Shown in pieces: positions 1-9,429 of a stretch of DNA of 64,000 nt (position 1 is the stretch's first letter; every line of letters starts with the position of its first letter). The notes beneath the pieces are model-generated. The model searched no databases, was not told where the DNA came from, and saw nothing but the letters and a program-made list of their open reading frames with translations. The stretch comes from Deltaproteobacteria bacterium UBA4427 (lineage in GTDB: Bacteria > Myxococcota_A > UBA9160 > UBA4427), in assembly GCA_002390675.1 (NCBI GenBank), contig DGPZ01000102.1, positions 51,631 to 115,630 of the forward strand, read 5' to 3'. A program made the translations under genes and the position numbers.

Positions 1-692
1 CCCTCATAGCGGGCCATCGCGGCCTCGGGATCGCCGATCTGCCGCGTAAGCCAGACGGTGCGCATGCCAGCCGCTGTGGCTCCCTCGATGTCCGCAACGA
101 GGTTATCCCCCACGTGAAGAATTTCGTTAGGCGCGAAACCGAGCGCGTCGATCGTTGCGTCGAAAATTTCGCGCCTCGGTTTACGCACCCCCATCTCTTC
201 GGAGATCACCATCGCCATGAGGTGCGGATCAAAGCCCGCCTCGCTCACGATCGCACGCGCGGTCGCGGCGTCAGAAAAGTTTGAACACAACGCCATGCGA
301 TAGTCGATCGCGAGCGACGTGAGTACCGCCTCGTGATGGAGAGGGACGCTGCATGCCTCGTACAAAGCGCCCATATGAACGTCGGTAAGAGCGCGCCCGA
401 AGGCCAGGACATCGGCCAACCCCAAATCGGTGCCGAGCGCAGTGAATCGATCAAGCGTCGAGAGTTCGAGGCCCTGGTCAATCGTATCCACGCGCAAAGT
501 GCGATCCGACTGGTTGAGCCGATCGACAAATTCCCGCGCGGGCAAGTCGACACCGAATTCGTCCCGCGCGCGCGCGAAGAGACCGGGAGTCGTCGCACCG
601 ACTTTGTGGCCCTCCAGCTCGACCGGGCGCAACTGGTCGTGATTCTGGTCGACTAACGTATCGAAGAGGTCAAATACGATCCCTCGGATCAA
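1..692 (-). CDS. HAD-superfamily hydrolase (C-terminus cut by window edge)
   Basis: Haloacid dehalogenase-type hydrolase, probably a soluble phosphatase; substrate unknown. Near the N-terminus is the nucleophile motif FDLFDTLV (first Asp is the nucleophile). Further on come a CSNFSD stretch (motif II Ser), the Lys of VRKPRREIF (motif III) and HVGDNLVADIEGA (motif IV, here GDN with a downstream D). The order and about 230 visible residues fit a complete HAD core with only the last residues missing past position 1. I chose the TTG at 690-692 because an in-frame TAG lies 13 codons upstream and no ATG or GTG falls between; no clear Shine-Dalgarno (SD) site is visible, so the start is uncertain. 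It lies downstream of the DsbA-like gene on the same strand, with a 96-base gap. Confidence 0.85.
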   Translation of the reverse strand, partial: MIRGIVFDLFDTLVDQNHDQLRPVELEGHKVGATTPGLFARARDEFGVDLPAREFVDRLNQSDRTLRVDTIDQGLELSTLDRFTALGTDLGLADVLAFGRALTDVHMGALYEACSVPLHHEAVLTSLAIDYRMALCSNFSDAATARAIVSEAGFDPHLMAMVISEEMGVRKPRREIFDATIDALGFAPNEILHVGDNLVADIEGATAAGMRTVWLTRQIGDPEAAMARYE

Positions 693-788
693 TTTAAAAC
701 CCCACGCTCGTGCATCAGCACAAACCCACTAAACCGCACGTCCCTGCCGCCATAGAGCATCGACCCTGGGCGATTATAGCCACGAGAC

Positions 789-1523
789 CTAAGACGCCTT
801 CTCGAGTGCGGCATCTATCAAGCGCTTGAAATTAGCAAAGGGCTGCGCGCCTGATAGAAATTTCCCGTTGATGAAGAAGGCAGGAGTTCCGCTCACGTTA
901 AGACCGCTCGCCTCTTTCAAATCGGCATCGATCTTCTTCTTGATGCTTCCGTCCGCGATATCCTTCGCATAACGATCCATGTCCAGTCCGATCGAACGGG
1001 CATGGCCCTCAAGAGTCGGAATACTGAGGTCACGCTGATTCGAGAAAATCTTGTCGTGCATCTCCCAGAACTTTCCCTGGCGATGTGCGGCTTCCGAGGC
1101 GACATGAGCCTGCGGCGCTTGGGCATGGAAGGAAAGCGGCATATGCTTGAATGCGATCTGGACCTGGTCGCCATATTCCTTCTCGATCTGCGCCAGCGTC
1201 GGCGAGACGCGATTGCAGAAGGGGCATTGGAAATCGGAGAACTCGATGATCGTCACCTTCGCGTTCTCGCCGCCCTTGGTCGGCGCATCCCCGACTTCGA
1301 CATCGTATTCCTTGTTGGCGTCCGGCCGGTTCGGTCGACTAGGCGGGCGGGCGGCAGGCGCGGCCGCGGCGAGTTCAAGGTCCCCCAGTGCCTCGGTGGC
1401 CAACTCGAGCTGATCGGTCGTACGATCAAGAGAATCGGCGATGAAGAAGCTGCCGCCTATGATCGAAAAGCTCACTAACACGGCTGAGATGATCGTCGCT
1501 CGGCCACTCGAATTTTCTGACAC
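789..1523 (-). CDS. DsbA-family thioredoxin-fold protein, membrane-anchored
   Basis: Predicted thiol:disulfide oxidoreductase acting outside the cytoplasm. The 244-residue protein has one hydrophobic helix at about residues 10-30 (signal anchor) and an Ala/Pro-rich linker at about 50-70. A DsbA-like thioredoxin domain from about residue 75 carries CPFC at 100-103, and SGTPAFF near 211-217 supplies the cis-proline loop. I chose the GTG start at 1523 because GGAGGAG lies 7 bases upstream; a longer reading to 1649 would add a Cys/Arg-rich tail with no SD site. It may assist folding of the many exported Cys-rich proteins in this genome, but no direct link is visible. Family-level call is firm; substrate unknown. 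Confidence 0.9.
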   Translation of the reverse strand: MSENSSGRATIISAVLVSFSIIGGSFFIADSLDRTTDQLELATEALGDLELAAAAPAARPPSRPNRPDANKEYDVEVGDAPTKGGENAKVTIIEFSDFQCPFCNRVSPTLAQIEKEYGDQVQIAFKHMPLSFHAQAPQAHVASEAAHRQGKFWEMHDKIFSNQRDLSIPTLEGHARSIGLDMDRYAKDIADGSIKKKIDADLKEASGLNVSGTPAFFINGKFLSGAQPFANFKRLIDAALEKAS

Positions 1524-1872
1524 GCTAATTCTCCTCCATTGGTTAGCCCCGTCGGTGGTCAAAGAGTACGACCAAGACCGATCGCAAGCGACCCCGGCCC
1601 GCGATCCGCAATTGTGTCCGGCCCCACGGGATATGCAAGTGCAAAGCAATATTCACACTGAAATTCGATTTCTCGCCGGAATTCGCACGAAGTGTTGATA
1701 ATACTTATCGAGACATTCGGGCCCCAACGGCTCGCGACCCCTTTCTTCGAGATTGCGGCTTGAACAAAGTGTGAGAGCGCGAAACGGCAAAAATACCGGC
1801 GGGGCCCGTCTCTTCCTTCTACTCAGATTTCTCGCACATAGGCGGCGAGCCAACTCCTCTACGGGTATCCGC
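1524..1872. other. Intergenic gap, no gene seen
   Basis: About 350 bases between the sigma-like gene and the DsbA-like gene. Open frames here lack ribosome-binding sites and recognisable protein features. The only assignable element is the SD sequence of the DsbA-like gene at about 1531-1537 (GGAGGAG on the minus strand). A promoter for that gene probably lies here but I could not place one convincingly. Confidence 0.5.
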
Positions 1873-2529
1873 TCAGAGTTCCAAACGGAGAATCCGGCGA
1901 AGCTCAGGCGACCTGCCGCGGACCTGACGAACGGTCCGGTTTAACCGCGTTTGCAAACGGCCGGCTGTCGAACCGCCGGCGCGCGCGAGTTCGCTGAGCG
2001 AACTGCCCTCGGCGTAGGCGATGAGGAGCTGGCGCTCGTCATCATCGAGCACAGCGAGGCTCTCCTCAACACGACGCCAGCGACTTGAACGATCCGCGCG
2101 TTCTTCCGGGTCAAGGCCCTCATTCCCCAAGTTCTCGCTGATTGATCGCCCCCCGGCAATCGCCCAATCCTCGAGATCGTAGGAGCCCCACTCGACTTGA
2201 TGTGCGTGTCTAGACAAGAGGCGCCTCGCTTCATCAAAGACGGAACCTTCGATCCGGCGCGAGACATAGGCGGAGAGTTCTCGTTCATGGGCATCGGCTC
2301 GGCGGTTCTGAATCGCCTTTAGAAGTCCCCAGTAACCAGCGGAAGTCAGATCGTCCCGCCACGCCTCGGCCAATCCAAAACGATTCCCGATTCGGCGCAC
2401 AAAAAATTCAACGCGGTGCGCAAACTGATTTGCGAGATCGCCAAGTTCTTCGCACTCGGACGTATCGATCCCATTCGCGTGATCAGCGCTCTTCCCCAAA
2501 TCCACATTCGCATCGACGATATTTGTCAT
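1873..2529 (-). CDS. Sigma-70-family RNA polymerase sigma factor (FliA/WhiG-like, divergent)
   Basis: A 218-residue alternative sigma factor-like protein. Residues 55-105 match sigma region 2: DDLTSAGYWGLLKAI followed by FSAYV-type and RRIEGSVFDEARR elements, as in the FliA/WhiG/SigB group (D-L-x-S-A-G-x-x-G-L). Residues 155-205 have a region-4 look (LDDDERQLLIAYAEGSSLSEL) with a helix-turn-helix, although region 4 is weakly conserved. Region 3 is short. It lies 136 bases downstream of the Ser/Thr kinase gene on the same strand, so the two could share regulation. The acidic C-terminal linker and divergent HTH leave open a regulator that is not a true sigma factor. No anti-sigma gene is adjacent. 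Confidence 0.75.
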   Translation of the reverse strand: MTNIVDANVDLGKSADHANGIDTSECEELGDLANQFAHRVEFFVRRIGNRFGLAEAWRDDLTSAGYWGLLKAIQNRRADAHERELSAYVSRRIEGSVFDEARRLLSRHAHQVEWGSYDLEDWAIAGGRSISENLGNEGLDPEERADRSSRWRRVEESLAVLDDDERQLLIAYAEGSSLSELARAGGSTAGRLQTRLNRTVRQVRGRSPELRRILRLEL

Positions 2530-2665
2530 CTCGGCGCATCATGAGGGACACGTCGACACCGAACAGTGACGCCACTCACGTCGCCGAGGATGCCACCTAA
2601 CTAACGGATGATCAGATTTGGTGATTCCAGTTAAGTGACCGAGAGTTGGCGTTGCGGGATCGTTC

Positions 2666-5600
2666 CTACACAAAACCTTCTGGTTCGATCACAGTCAGCG
2701 CTTGTAAGACGTCAGCCGCCGTCTGCAGCCGGTCGTCGGGGCTTTTCTCGAGCAACCGAAGGATCAGCTCCGAAAGCGAGTCCGGGATATCTGGCTGAAC
2801 GGATTGCGGATCGGGCACGGCCGTGTGGCGGTGATGATAGGCGACCTCGCCTGACCCGAAGGGCACCTCGCCGGTCGCCAGTTCAAAGAGCGTCACTCCA
2901 AGTGAGTAGAGATCAGTGCGGTGATCCACGTCTTGCCCAAGAACCTGCTCGGGCGACATATAATAAGGCGTCCCGCTCACTAGGGTTGTCGCGCCGCGTA
3001 CTTCTTCGAGAACCTTCGCCAAACCGAAGTCCATGATCTTAACCACGCGATCGGTCGTCACGAAAAGATTGGCTGTCTTGATGTCGCGATGGACAATGCC
3101 TTGTCCGTGAGCGTAGTCGAGGCCACGGCAGGCTTGGCGCGCGATGCCCAAGACGTTCGAAGGCGATAGCTGCCCGCGTTCATACAGAATCGTTTGCAGC
3201 GGCTGCCCTTCGAGCAGTTCCATAGTGATAAAGAACTGTCCGTCCTGCTGATCCGCGTCATAGAGCGTGACGATATTCGGATGATTGAGTCGCGCCGCAG
3301 CCTGCGCCTCGCGAAGGAAGAACCGCAGAGCCCGGGGATGGTGGCGGCGCAACCCTTCAGGAAGTCGCTTCAGCGCTACGATCCGGTCGAGCCGCGTGTC
3401 GCGCGCGCTGTACACGATGCCCATGCCGCCACGACCGATCTCCTCTTGCAGGTCGTACCTAACATCGCCCACGAACGCGGTCGTGCCGGCATCCGACGGA
3501 CGATTTCCCGAAGAGAAGAGATGCGCCGTAGCGCTCCTGTGCTTTCGAAGGGCTTCGATGCGTGCGGCGATATTCGGGAAGGTCGGTTCTCGCCTGCGAA
3601 GATCTCCGAGAACATCAAGCGAACGTTCAAAATGCCCCGCTTGCTCCCAGAGTTCCGCAAGCCGCGAGTAAGTTTCCGCCATAGCGGAGGCCGGCCGGAA
3701 GGTCGCGATGTGTTCGTCGAGCTTTCCCGCCGCGAGATCGTAGTGTCCTTCCGTTTCGAAGGCCTCGGCGAGTAGTGCACACGCTTCGCGGAAATCGTCG
3801 TCCGTCGGCTCGACCTGCTGCAGGAGCCGGATCGCCCGCGGACGCTGGTCATGCTCAAGGGCGAGCTTCGCGGCGGGAAAGACCTCTCCGTAGCGCTCAA
3901 GAGCCGTCAACCATCGATCGATCGCACCGGACTCGCGATAGCACTCTATCGCTCGGCCATAGTCTAGGGCGCGCTCATAACATTCACCGGCGCTGAGAAC
4001 TTGACCGTTCCGCCTATGCGCATCCGCAGCTTCGATCCATTCTTCAGCATGCTCAAAGAGCGCCGCCGCACGCCCTAGTTCGCCTTGTTCCAGCCGAAGT
4101 CGCGCCGCAGCCCGGGGGTCGCCTGCTGATTCATAGAAGTCCGCAGCTCGCCCCGCTTCGCCTTCAGCTTGATGCTTAGTCGCGAGTAACCGGAAGCCAA
4201 GTTCAGCCTGGCCATCTTGTTCAAGCGCCCGGGCTACAGCGGGCAGATCGCTTCGCAGATAGGGGTCGACTGCCGGCGGACATCCCTTGAAGACCGCTTC
4301 CGCCTCTAGAACATCTACGCCTAACGATGACGGCCGGAAGCTATCGACGGAAAGCGCATGATCAAATACCCGATCTCCACATCCAACGAAGAGTCGGTAG
4401 TCGCCCTTCGGTAAGAGAATCCGAATAGCACCGCCCGAGGCCGCTCTCGGTTTGTCGATAAATCCGGGAACCGTAACCTGCGCTTCCTTGGCGGGCCGAT
4501 CGCCCCAGACTACACGCAGATCGATGGGGCACGTGGAGGGGTGCGCATCGAATTCCATGCGCACCGTTCTGCGATATCGCACGCGAACAATCTTCTCTTC
4601 GCGAATCCGTCCTAGTACTTCGTCTGTCTCGGGATCGAGCAGCACGCCGTCAACGACAAGGTGATAGCGACCCGTAAATAGCCTTTGAAAATGCGTCTCT
4701 CTGGACACCATGTGGTGTTGTCGTCGTGTGGAAGCCCCACCCTCCCGAATCTCCGTTTCGTTCACGGGATCTGGCGCAGAGCGACGACCGCTGCGCATGC
4801 GAACCTGGAAGATGCCGCGCAACTCATCCGGGTATTCGATGATGACCGCGACGTCGCCACGCTGCCTAAGCAACAACACGACGGCGAGCAGCACTAGAAA
4901 TCCCGCGGCGCCATATACGCCGAGACGCTTCTGCTCCTCTTCCGCGAAACGCTGCGCGAAGGGAAGCAATCGATCCTGCACACTCGGGGGTAGTCGATCG
5001 ACATACGCCACGACGCGAGGATCGAAGACTTCCCAGCCGGGCGCCTCCGCCGGCATCGTCGGCCATGCTCTGTACTCGCCAGACGGGCGCATAAAAGCCT
5101 GCAGGTCCAAAGAATTCACAACAGCAGCCCGCGCTTCACGTAGCGAAACCGATTCCGGCACGTGGGGAATCAGCGCATCCAATACGGCTAGGCCGTCGAC
5201 GAGGCGTCCGTCTCTAATATAGAAACCTGCGAGGTCGTAGCGAAATCGAATCTGATCCGAAGCGCGACCTGAGGCATCGAGTCCGCGAAGAAACGCGCGC
5301 TCCGCAGCAAGTGAATCCCCCTCGCGAGCGAGATTCGCGGCCAGGCCATGCCAGATATCCACTAGCACCGCGTCGCCCGACTCGATCACGGCCGCATACG
5401 CGGCGGCAGCTGCCGCGGACCGCCCTGCGGCATCGAGCGCGCGCGCCGATTCGAGCGTCGCTTTTCGAAGAATTGGCGCCCCCGACCCGTGGCCGACATT
5501 TCGGCGCGCAATCAGCAGACCGTCCCGAGCCAACAAATCGGCCTCGAGGCGATCGATCTCTCGAGAACGTCGATCCGAGTCCAAAGTAATCGCGGCTTCG

Positions 5601-5938
5601 CGCCACGGTCCAACCCGCGAGGTGGGTGCCACCTGTAACTCGCCGAGATGCGGCTCGATCCATCGCCAAGGTCCGCGGAGCGCATCTTTCGGCGAAGCAC
5701 TCGCGGGACCGGCAATCACAACGAGAGCACCCACGGCAAAGGCACTCACTAAAAAGGCGGCTGCCCAACACGAAGCCCCAGAAACGCCGAATCCCTGGCC
5801 GCGCCGCGCGCGAGCCGACCCCCACGTCCGAACACCTATGGGCGATTCGGGATGAGTTTCAGAATTGAAGATTCGTTTTTGGGTCTCGTGGGTCGGCCTC
5901 ACACCGCCTCCACATCCCAGTGCGCCGGCGAAAGACAT
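2666..5938 (-). CDS. Membrane Ser/Thr protein kinase with TPR-like sensor regions (C-terminal kinase)
   Basis: 1090-residue Hanks-type kinase with unusual order. The N-terminal third has a hydrophobic helix around 57-80 and helical repeats; a second helix (GFLVLLAVVLLLRQR) lies at about 345-360. A cytoplasmic middle part holds a beta-rich segment and TPR-like repeats (for example RAADFYESAGD, SAGECYERALDYGRAIECY). The kinase domain occupies about 815-1085: IGRGGMGIVY P-loop, VALKRLP catalytic Lys, HRDIKTANLF catalytic loop, MDFGLAK metal-binding Asp, SGTPYYMSPEQ activation segment. All catalytic residues are present. Most bacterial kinases of this class have the kinase at the N-terminus and sensor outside; here the kinase is last. 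The ATG at 5938 has AGGA about 8 bases upstream. Substrates are unknown; two FHA-domain proteins encoded at 25245-31090 are possible partners (inference). Confidence 0.93.
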   Translation of the reverse strand: MSFAGALGCGGGVRPTHETQKRIFNSETHPESPIGVRTWGSARARRGQGFGVSGASCWAAAFLVSAFAVGALVVIAGPASASPKDALRGPWRWIEPHLGELQVAPTSRVGPWREAAITLDSDRRSREIDRLEADLLARDGLLIARRNVGHGSGAPILRKATLESARALDAAGRSAAAAAAYAAVIESGDAVLVDIWHGLAANLAREGDSLAAERAFLRGLDASGRASDQIRFRYDLAGFYIRDGRLVDGLAVLDALIPHVPESVSLREARAAVVNSLDLQAFMRPSGEYRAWPTMPAEAPGWEVFDPRVVAYVDRLPPSVQDRLLPFAQRFAEEEQKRLGVYGAAGFLVLLAVVLLLRQRGDVAVIIEYPDELRGIFQVRMRSGRRSAPDPVNETEIREGGASTRRQHHMVSRETHFQRLFTGRYHLVVDGVLLDPETDEVLGRIREEKIVRVRYRRTVRMEFDAHPSTCPIDLRVVWGDRPAKEAQVTVPGFIDKPRAASGGAIRILLPKGDYRLFVGCGDRVFDHALSVDSFRPSSLGVDVLEAEAVFKGCPPAVDPYLRSDLPAVARALEQDGQAELGFRLLATKHQAEGEAGRAADFYESAGDPRAAARLRLEQGELGRAAALFEHAEEWIEAADAHRRNGQVLSAGECYERALDYGRAIECYRESGAIDRWLTALERYGEVFPAAKLALEHDQRPRAIRLLQQVEPTDDDFREACALLAEAFETEGHYDLAAGKLDEHIATFRPASAMAETYSRLAELWEQAGHFERSLDVLGDLRRREPTFPNIAARIEALRKHRSATAHLFSSGNRPSDAGTTAFVGDVRYDLQEEIGRGGMGIVYSARDTRLDRIVALKRLPEGLRRHHPRALRFFLREAQAAARLNHPNIVTLYDADQQDGQFFITMELLEGQPLQTILYERGQLSPSNVLGIARQACRGLDYAHGQGIVHRDIKTANLFVTTDRVVKIMDFGLAKVLEEVRGATTLVSGTPYYMSPEQVLGQDVDHRTDLYSLGVTLFELATGEVPFGSGEVAYHHRHTAVPDPQSVQPDIPDSLSELILRLLEKSPDDRLQTAADVLQALTVIEPEGFV

Positions 5939-6197
5939 CGGACAGTCCTTCGAGGAGGCGCAGCTGGGGGTCTGGATTGGTAAAAAATCATGATAGCGCC
6001 TGCCGAGCGTAGGGGCGGTCAGCTCTGTGCCTTAGGCTCCTTCACGCCCGCAAATCTTCTCTACATGTATCTGAAAACACTGAACATTCTATCAATCCAG
6101 TATTCAAAGCACTGATTCCATGGGACTTTCGCCTGCATGCCGTTTCAGAAATGTGCAATTATTTACTCGGAACCCAAACCTTGGAAAACACCGATCG

Positions 6198-7943
6198 ATG
6201 CATACCCAGCGGCCAGAGCTGAGAATCGAAACTCTCCAAGACCCGAACTTAGTCTCGGCGCGTTTTCTGAGCGAGCTCTTTTGCACCTGCGAATCGCAGG
6301 GATTTTCTGCGCCGAAGCTGGTGGGCGATCTCCCCATTTTGTTAGGCGAAGGCGGCGGCGTGATCGCTGCGGTCGAATGGAACGTCTTCTGCGACTTCAT
6401 GCGCCGCCTCGGCCATGAAGTCGGTGGCGCGCGTGGACTCGAGCGCTGCGGCGAAACGCTGGGCCAACTGGCTCCGGCCCGCGTGCTTAACAGCCTCGCT
6501 GGCATCGCCGCCTCCCCTCACACTCTCTACCAGGCTGCGTCCGGCTGGGTCCTTCGCCGCGAGATTCCAGGCATCGAAGCGCAGATCACCAAGATCGATG
6601 ACGGACATTTCGAAATAGAAGCCCGGATCGCCGAGGGGCTACGCGAATGCCCTGAAATTTTCTATTTCATGGCTGGCGTTGCCCGCGTGCTGCCGCAGGC
6701 GATCGGCCTAAAAAATGCGGTCGTCAGCTGCCTGGTCGAACCTAACGTCGCTCGGTACAAGATCGCCGCTCCTCCGTCCCTAACAATTTTGGCCCGAGCC
6801 AAGCGCATCTTCCGAACAATTTTTTCGGCCGGCTCGGTGCTCAACTACCTCGAAGATCAACGACTTGAACTTCACGCAAAGAACGACGCACTCCAAAGCG
6901 CAAACGCTGCCCTCGAAGAGAGCGAGCGGCGCTACCGCGCAATCACGGACACCGCTGTCGACGTTCTCTGTGAGGTCGATGCAACGGGACGCATTCTTTA
7001 TGTGAGTGCATCCGTAGGCGACCTCATAGGCTACTCACCGGAGCAAGTCACCGGAAGTCACTACCGATTGTGGATTCCGGGAGAATGGCATGACCGAGTC
7101 GAAAAAGCCTACGAGTTCCTTGTGAGCCTGCCGCCTGGCCGCGCGACGCAGGAACTCGTAAAGCTGCACGCCTACGAAGGTCCGCCTGTTCTCGCCGAAC
7201 TAACGGCACGCAGCTACGACACGCATCTAGGCGAACGTCGCGTCGTTGTGATCATTCGAGATCAGAACGATCGCAAAAATACGAAGGGCACTAAGAGAGC
7301 GACTACTATTGAAGCTCCCCATGAAACGACTACAGAAATGGCGCACATTGTCGAACGGGTGATGATCGGCCACACGGTCAGCTTGGATGAAGCGCCGCAA
7401 CCTCAATGGCTGGAGACGCAAAAGCTGCTCCGCGATGTTCGCGATTCATTCAGAGACTTGACTCACGGCTCAAAGCGGGACCGGGCCGGCGCGAATGGCA
7501 TTCTGCGCGACGTGGAAATTGTGTCCAACTCGGCCCCCGATGAAATTTTCGCGAACGAAGAGCTCCTCACCTCCGCGCTAGCGGGCCTCCTCGACTGGGC
7601 CGCTGCACGGGCCGCAGAGTCCCCCCTCGATCTCGAGCTTCCCAGGCAGGCGGTGCTCGCAATTCGCGTCAGGCTCTGCGTTAAAGCCCTGCTCCAGTCA
7701 GACGGTCAGCCGTCGATGCATTCCGAATTACAGTCCGAGGCATCTGCGAGTATTGTTTTCGAGGTGGACGCCGGGATCGCTACGGACATGGATCTCGATC
7801 CAGCAATGGACTCGCCGGCGTCGCAGCTCGCCTTCGAAGTCGCGGCCGATGCGGTGCGAGGGATGGACGGACGACTCTCTGGCGAAGCTGGCAAGCGCCG
7901 GATCACGCTGCCCCAGCCCACACGTCCGACCTCATCCCGTTAG
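6198..7943 (+). CDS. PAS-domain signalling protein with degenerate histidine-kinase tail
   Basis: About 581 residues. The N-terminal ~200 residues form an alpha/beta domain resembling the heme/ligand sensory regions seen before PAS or AraC domains; I cannot name it firmly. A helical linker (LHAKNDALQSANAALEESER) leads into a clear PAS domain at about 250-370 (RYRAITDTAVDVL, GYSPEQVTG). The C-terminal ~200 residues resemble a decayed histidine-kinase core: DEIFANEELLTSALAGLLDW resembles an N-box with the catalytic Asn lost, and the final GMDGRLSGE... ITLP resembles the end of a HATPase domain, but no H-box His or DxGxG/GxG boxes are seen. It is probably a non-catalytic sensor. The start at 6198 follows GGAAAA; an in-frame ATG at 6120 is possible but lacks an SD site. 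Transcribed divergently from the kinase gene. Confidence 0.75.
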   Translation: MHTQRPELRIETLQDPNLVSARFLSELFCTCESQGFSAPKLVGDLPILLGEGGGVIAAVEWNVFCDFMRRLGHEVGGARGLERCGETLGQLAPARVLNSLAGIAASPHTLYQAASGWVLRREIPGIEAQITKIDDGHFEIEARIAEGLRECPEIFYFMAGVARVLPQAIGLKNAVVSCLVEPNVARYKIAAPPSLTILARAKRIFRTIFSAGSVLNYLEDQRLELHAKNDALQSANAALEESERRYRAITDTAVDVLCEVDATGRILYVSASVGDLIGYSPEQVTGSHYRLWIPGEWHDRVEKAYEFLVSLPPGRATQELVKLHAYEGPPVLAELTARSYDTHLGERRVVVIIRDQNDRKNTKGTKRATTIEAPHETTTEMAHIVERVMIGHTVSLDEAPQPQWLETQKLLRDVRDSFRDLTHGSKRDRAGANGILRDVEIVSNSAPDEIFANEELLTSALAGLLDWAAARAAESPLDLELPRQAVLAIRVRLCVKALLQSDGQPSMHSELQSEASASIVFEVDAGIATDMDLDPAMDSPASQLAFEVAADAVRGMDGRLSGEAGKRRITLPQPTRPTSSR

Positions 7944-7960
7944 GCGACCCACAGGCTCTT

Positions 7961-7980
7961 CTCGAAAGGTCCGCTTCGAG
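7961..7980. terminator. Candidate bidirectional hairpin between convergent genes
   Basis: Inverted repeat CTCGAA (7961-7966) and TTCGAG (7975-7980) with an 8-base loop, in the 41-base gap between the convergent PAS gene and murA. No U-run follows on either strand, so it is at best a weak terminator. Confidence 0.3.
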
Positions 7981-7984
7981 CGGT

Positions 7985-9265
7985 TCAATCGGCTTCGCGC
8001 ACGATGTCTGCGCCGAGAGACCGTAACTTTTCTTCGACGCGTTCGTATCCGCGATCCACTATCTCTGCGTTTTGCACAACGCAGGGCCGGGAAGTCGCGC
8101 AGAGTGCCGCGATGATCATGGCCATGCCAGCGCGGATATCCGGACTGCGCACAGTTTGCCCCCGCAGCGGTGATCGACCAGAGATGATCACTCTATGCGG
8201 ATCACAGATGATTGCGTTCGCGCCCATCTGAATCAGCGGATCCACGAAGTACATACGCCCCTCGAACATCTTCTCGAAGAAGAGGATCGTACCTTCGCTC
8301 TGCGTCGCGAGGACAAGAAACGGACTCATCATGTCAGTCGGAAATTGCGGCCAGGGGCCGTCATCGACCGAAGGAACGGCGCCGCCCGCGTCCGGTTGGA
8401 TTTTTGGCGTCTGTCCGGATGGCAGTACTATGCGGTCGCTCTTGATCTCGAGTTGGATACCGAACCGCTCGAAGACACGATTCATCATCCAATAATGACC
8501 GCGCACGGTGTCGTGAATCGTGATGCCGCCGCCGGTCGCGGCGGCGAGCGCGAGATAAGAACCGACTTCAATATGATCGGAGACAACGCGATGGGTCGCG
8601 CCGTGCAGTCGCTCGACGCCTGTCACTCTCAGCGTATTTGTGTAGAGGCCCTCGATATCCGCGCCCATGCCGATGAGAAGTAAGGCGAGGTCCATCACAT
8701 GGGGCTCGCTCGCGGCGTTCAAAATCGTGGTCGTACCCTTCGCCAGGCTTGCGGCCATCAGGATATGTTCGGTCGCCGTCACACTCGCCTCATCAAAGAA
8801 GATCAGCGCCCCTTCCATTCGCTCCTGTGCTGTGAATTCAAACTCGACTTCGTCCACCGTCACGCCTAGCTGACGCAATCCGTAGAAGTGCGTGTCGAGC
8901 CGTCGTCGACCGATTCCGTCTCCTCCTGGAGGATGCAGCTTCGCACGCCCAAGACGATGGAGCAGTGGCGCGACAAAGAGCACGGAGGTCCGCACCTTCT
9001 CACAGAGCTCCGAGGGCAGCGGCGCATCCGTCAGGTTCGCGCCCTTTATTGTCACGCGATCATCGAGGCGCGAGACCTCCGCCCCGATTTGACCAGCGAT
9101 CTCAAGCATCACATCTACGTCGCGAATGGAGGGCACATTCTCAAGAACGACCTCTTCCTCAGTCAAAAGCGCCGCGGCTATCATCGGCAATACCGCGTTC
9201 TTGCTACCGCTCGCACGGATTTCGCCCTGCAGCGGCCGCCCGCCATGAATCACGAAACGACTCAA
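7985..9265 (-). CDS. murA: UDP-N-acetylglucosamine 1-carboxyvinyltransferase with Asp at the active-site Cys position
   Basis: Catalyses the first committed step of peptidoglycan synthesis, adding enolpyruvate from PEP to UDP-GlcNAc in the cytoplasm. The 426 residues match MurA end to end: LQGEIRASGSKNAVLP (Lys22-type), then HPPGGDGIGRRRLD at 111-124. Here Asp116 sits where E. coli has Cys115, the residue alkylated by fosfomycin. MurA proteins with Asp there (Mycobacterium, Chlamydia) are known to be active and fosfomycin-insensitive. I chose the TTG at 9265 because GGGGAGAG lies about 6 bases upstream and the product then begins like other MurAs; upstream TTG/ATG codons at 9295 and 9289 would add a stub. 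Convergent with the PAS gene. Confidence 0.96.
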   Translation of the reverse strand: MSRFVIHGGRPLQGEIRASGSKNAVLPMIAAALLTEEEVVLENVPSIRDVDVMLEIAGQIGAEVSRLDDRVTIKGANLTDAPLPSELCEKVRTSVLFVAPLLHRLGRAKLHPPGGDGIGRRRLDTHFYGLRQLGVTVDEVEFEFTAQERMEGALIFFDEASVTATEHILMAASLAKGTTTILNAASEPHVMDLALLLIGMGADIEGLYTNTLRVTGVERLHGATHRVVSDHIEVGSYLALAAATGGGITIHDTVRGHYWMMNRVFERFGIQLEIKSDRIVLPSGQTPKIQPDAGGAVPSVDDGPWPQFPTDMMSPFLVLATQSEGTILFFEKMFEGRMYFVDPLIQMGANAIICDPHRVIISGRSPLRGQTVRSPDIRAGMAMIIAALCATSRPCVVQNAEIVDRGYERVEEKLRSLGADIVREAD

Positions 9266-9401
9266 ATTGATCTCTCCCCTCAACCCCATGCTCAAATCAA
9301 AAAAGCGGGCCTATGATCGCCGAACCTGAAGAATTGAGCCACGCGTTGACTCTGTGAGTTGATTCCACCACGGTCGTTAGGCAGCCTCTAGCCTGAGCTC
9401 T

Positions 9402-9421
9402 CTCTTATCGGCTCATAAGAG
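9402..9421. repeat. Perfect 7-bp inverted repeat upstream of murA
   Basis: CTCTTAT (9402-9408) and ATAAGAG (9415-9421) flank a 6-base loop. It lies 137 bases upstream of the murA start and 8 bases from the CRP-like palindrome. It could be an operator or a leader hairpin; no U-run. Confidence 0.35.
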
Positions 9422-9429
9422 GCTCTATC

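Noticed and set aside
6198..7943. Annotating the PAS gene as an active histidine kinase
   Set aside because: No H-box His, catalytic Asn or ATP-binding Gly boxes are seen.
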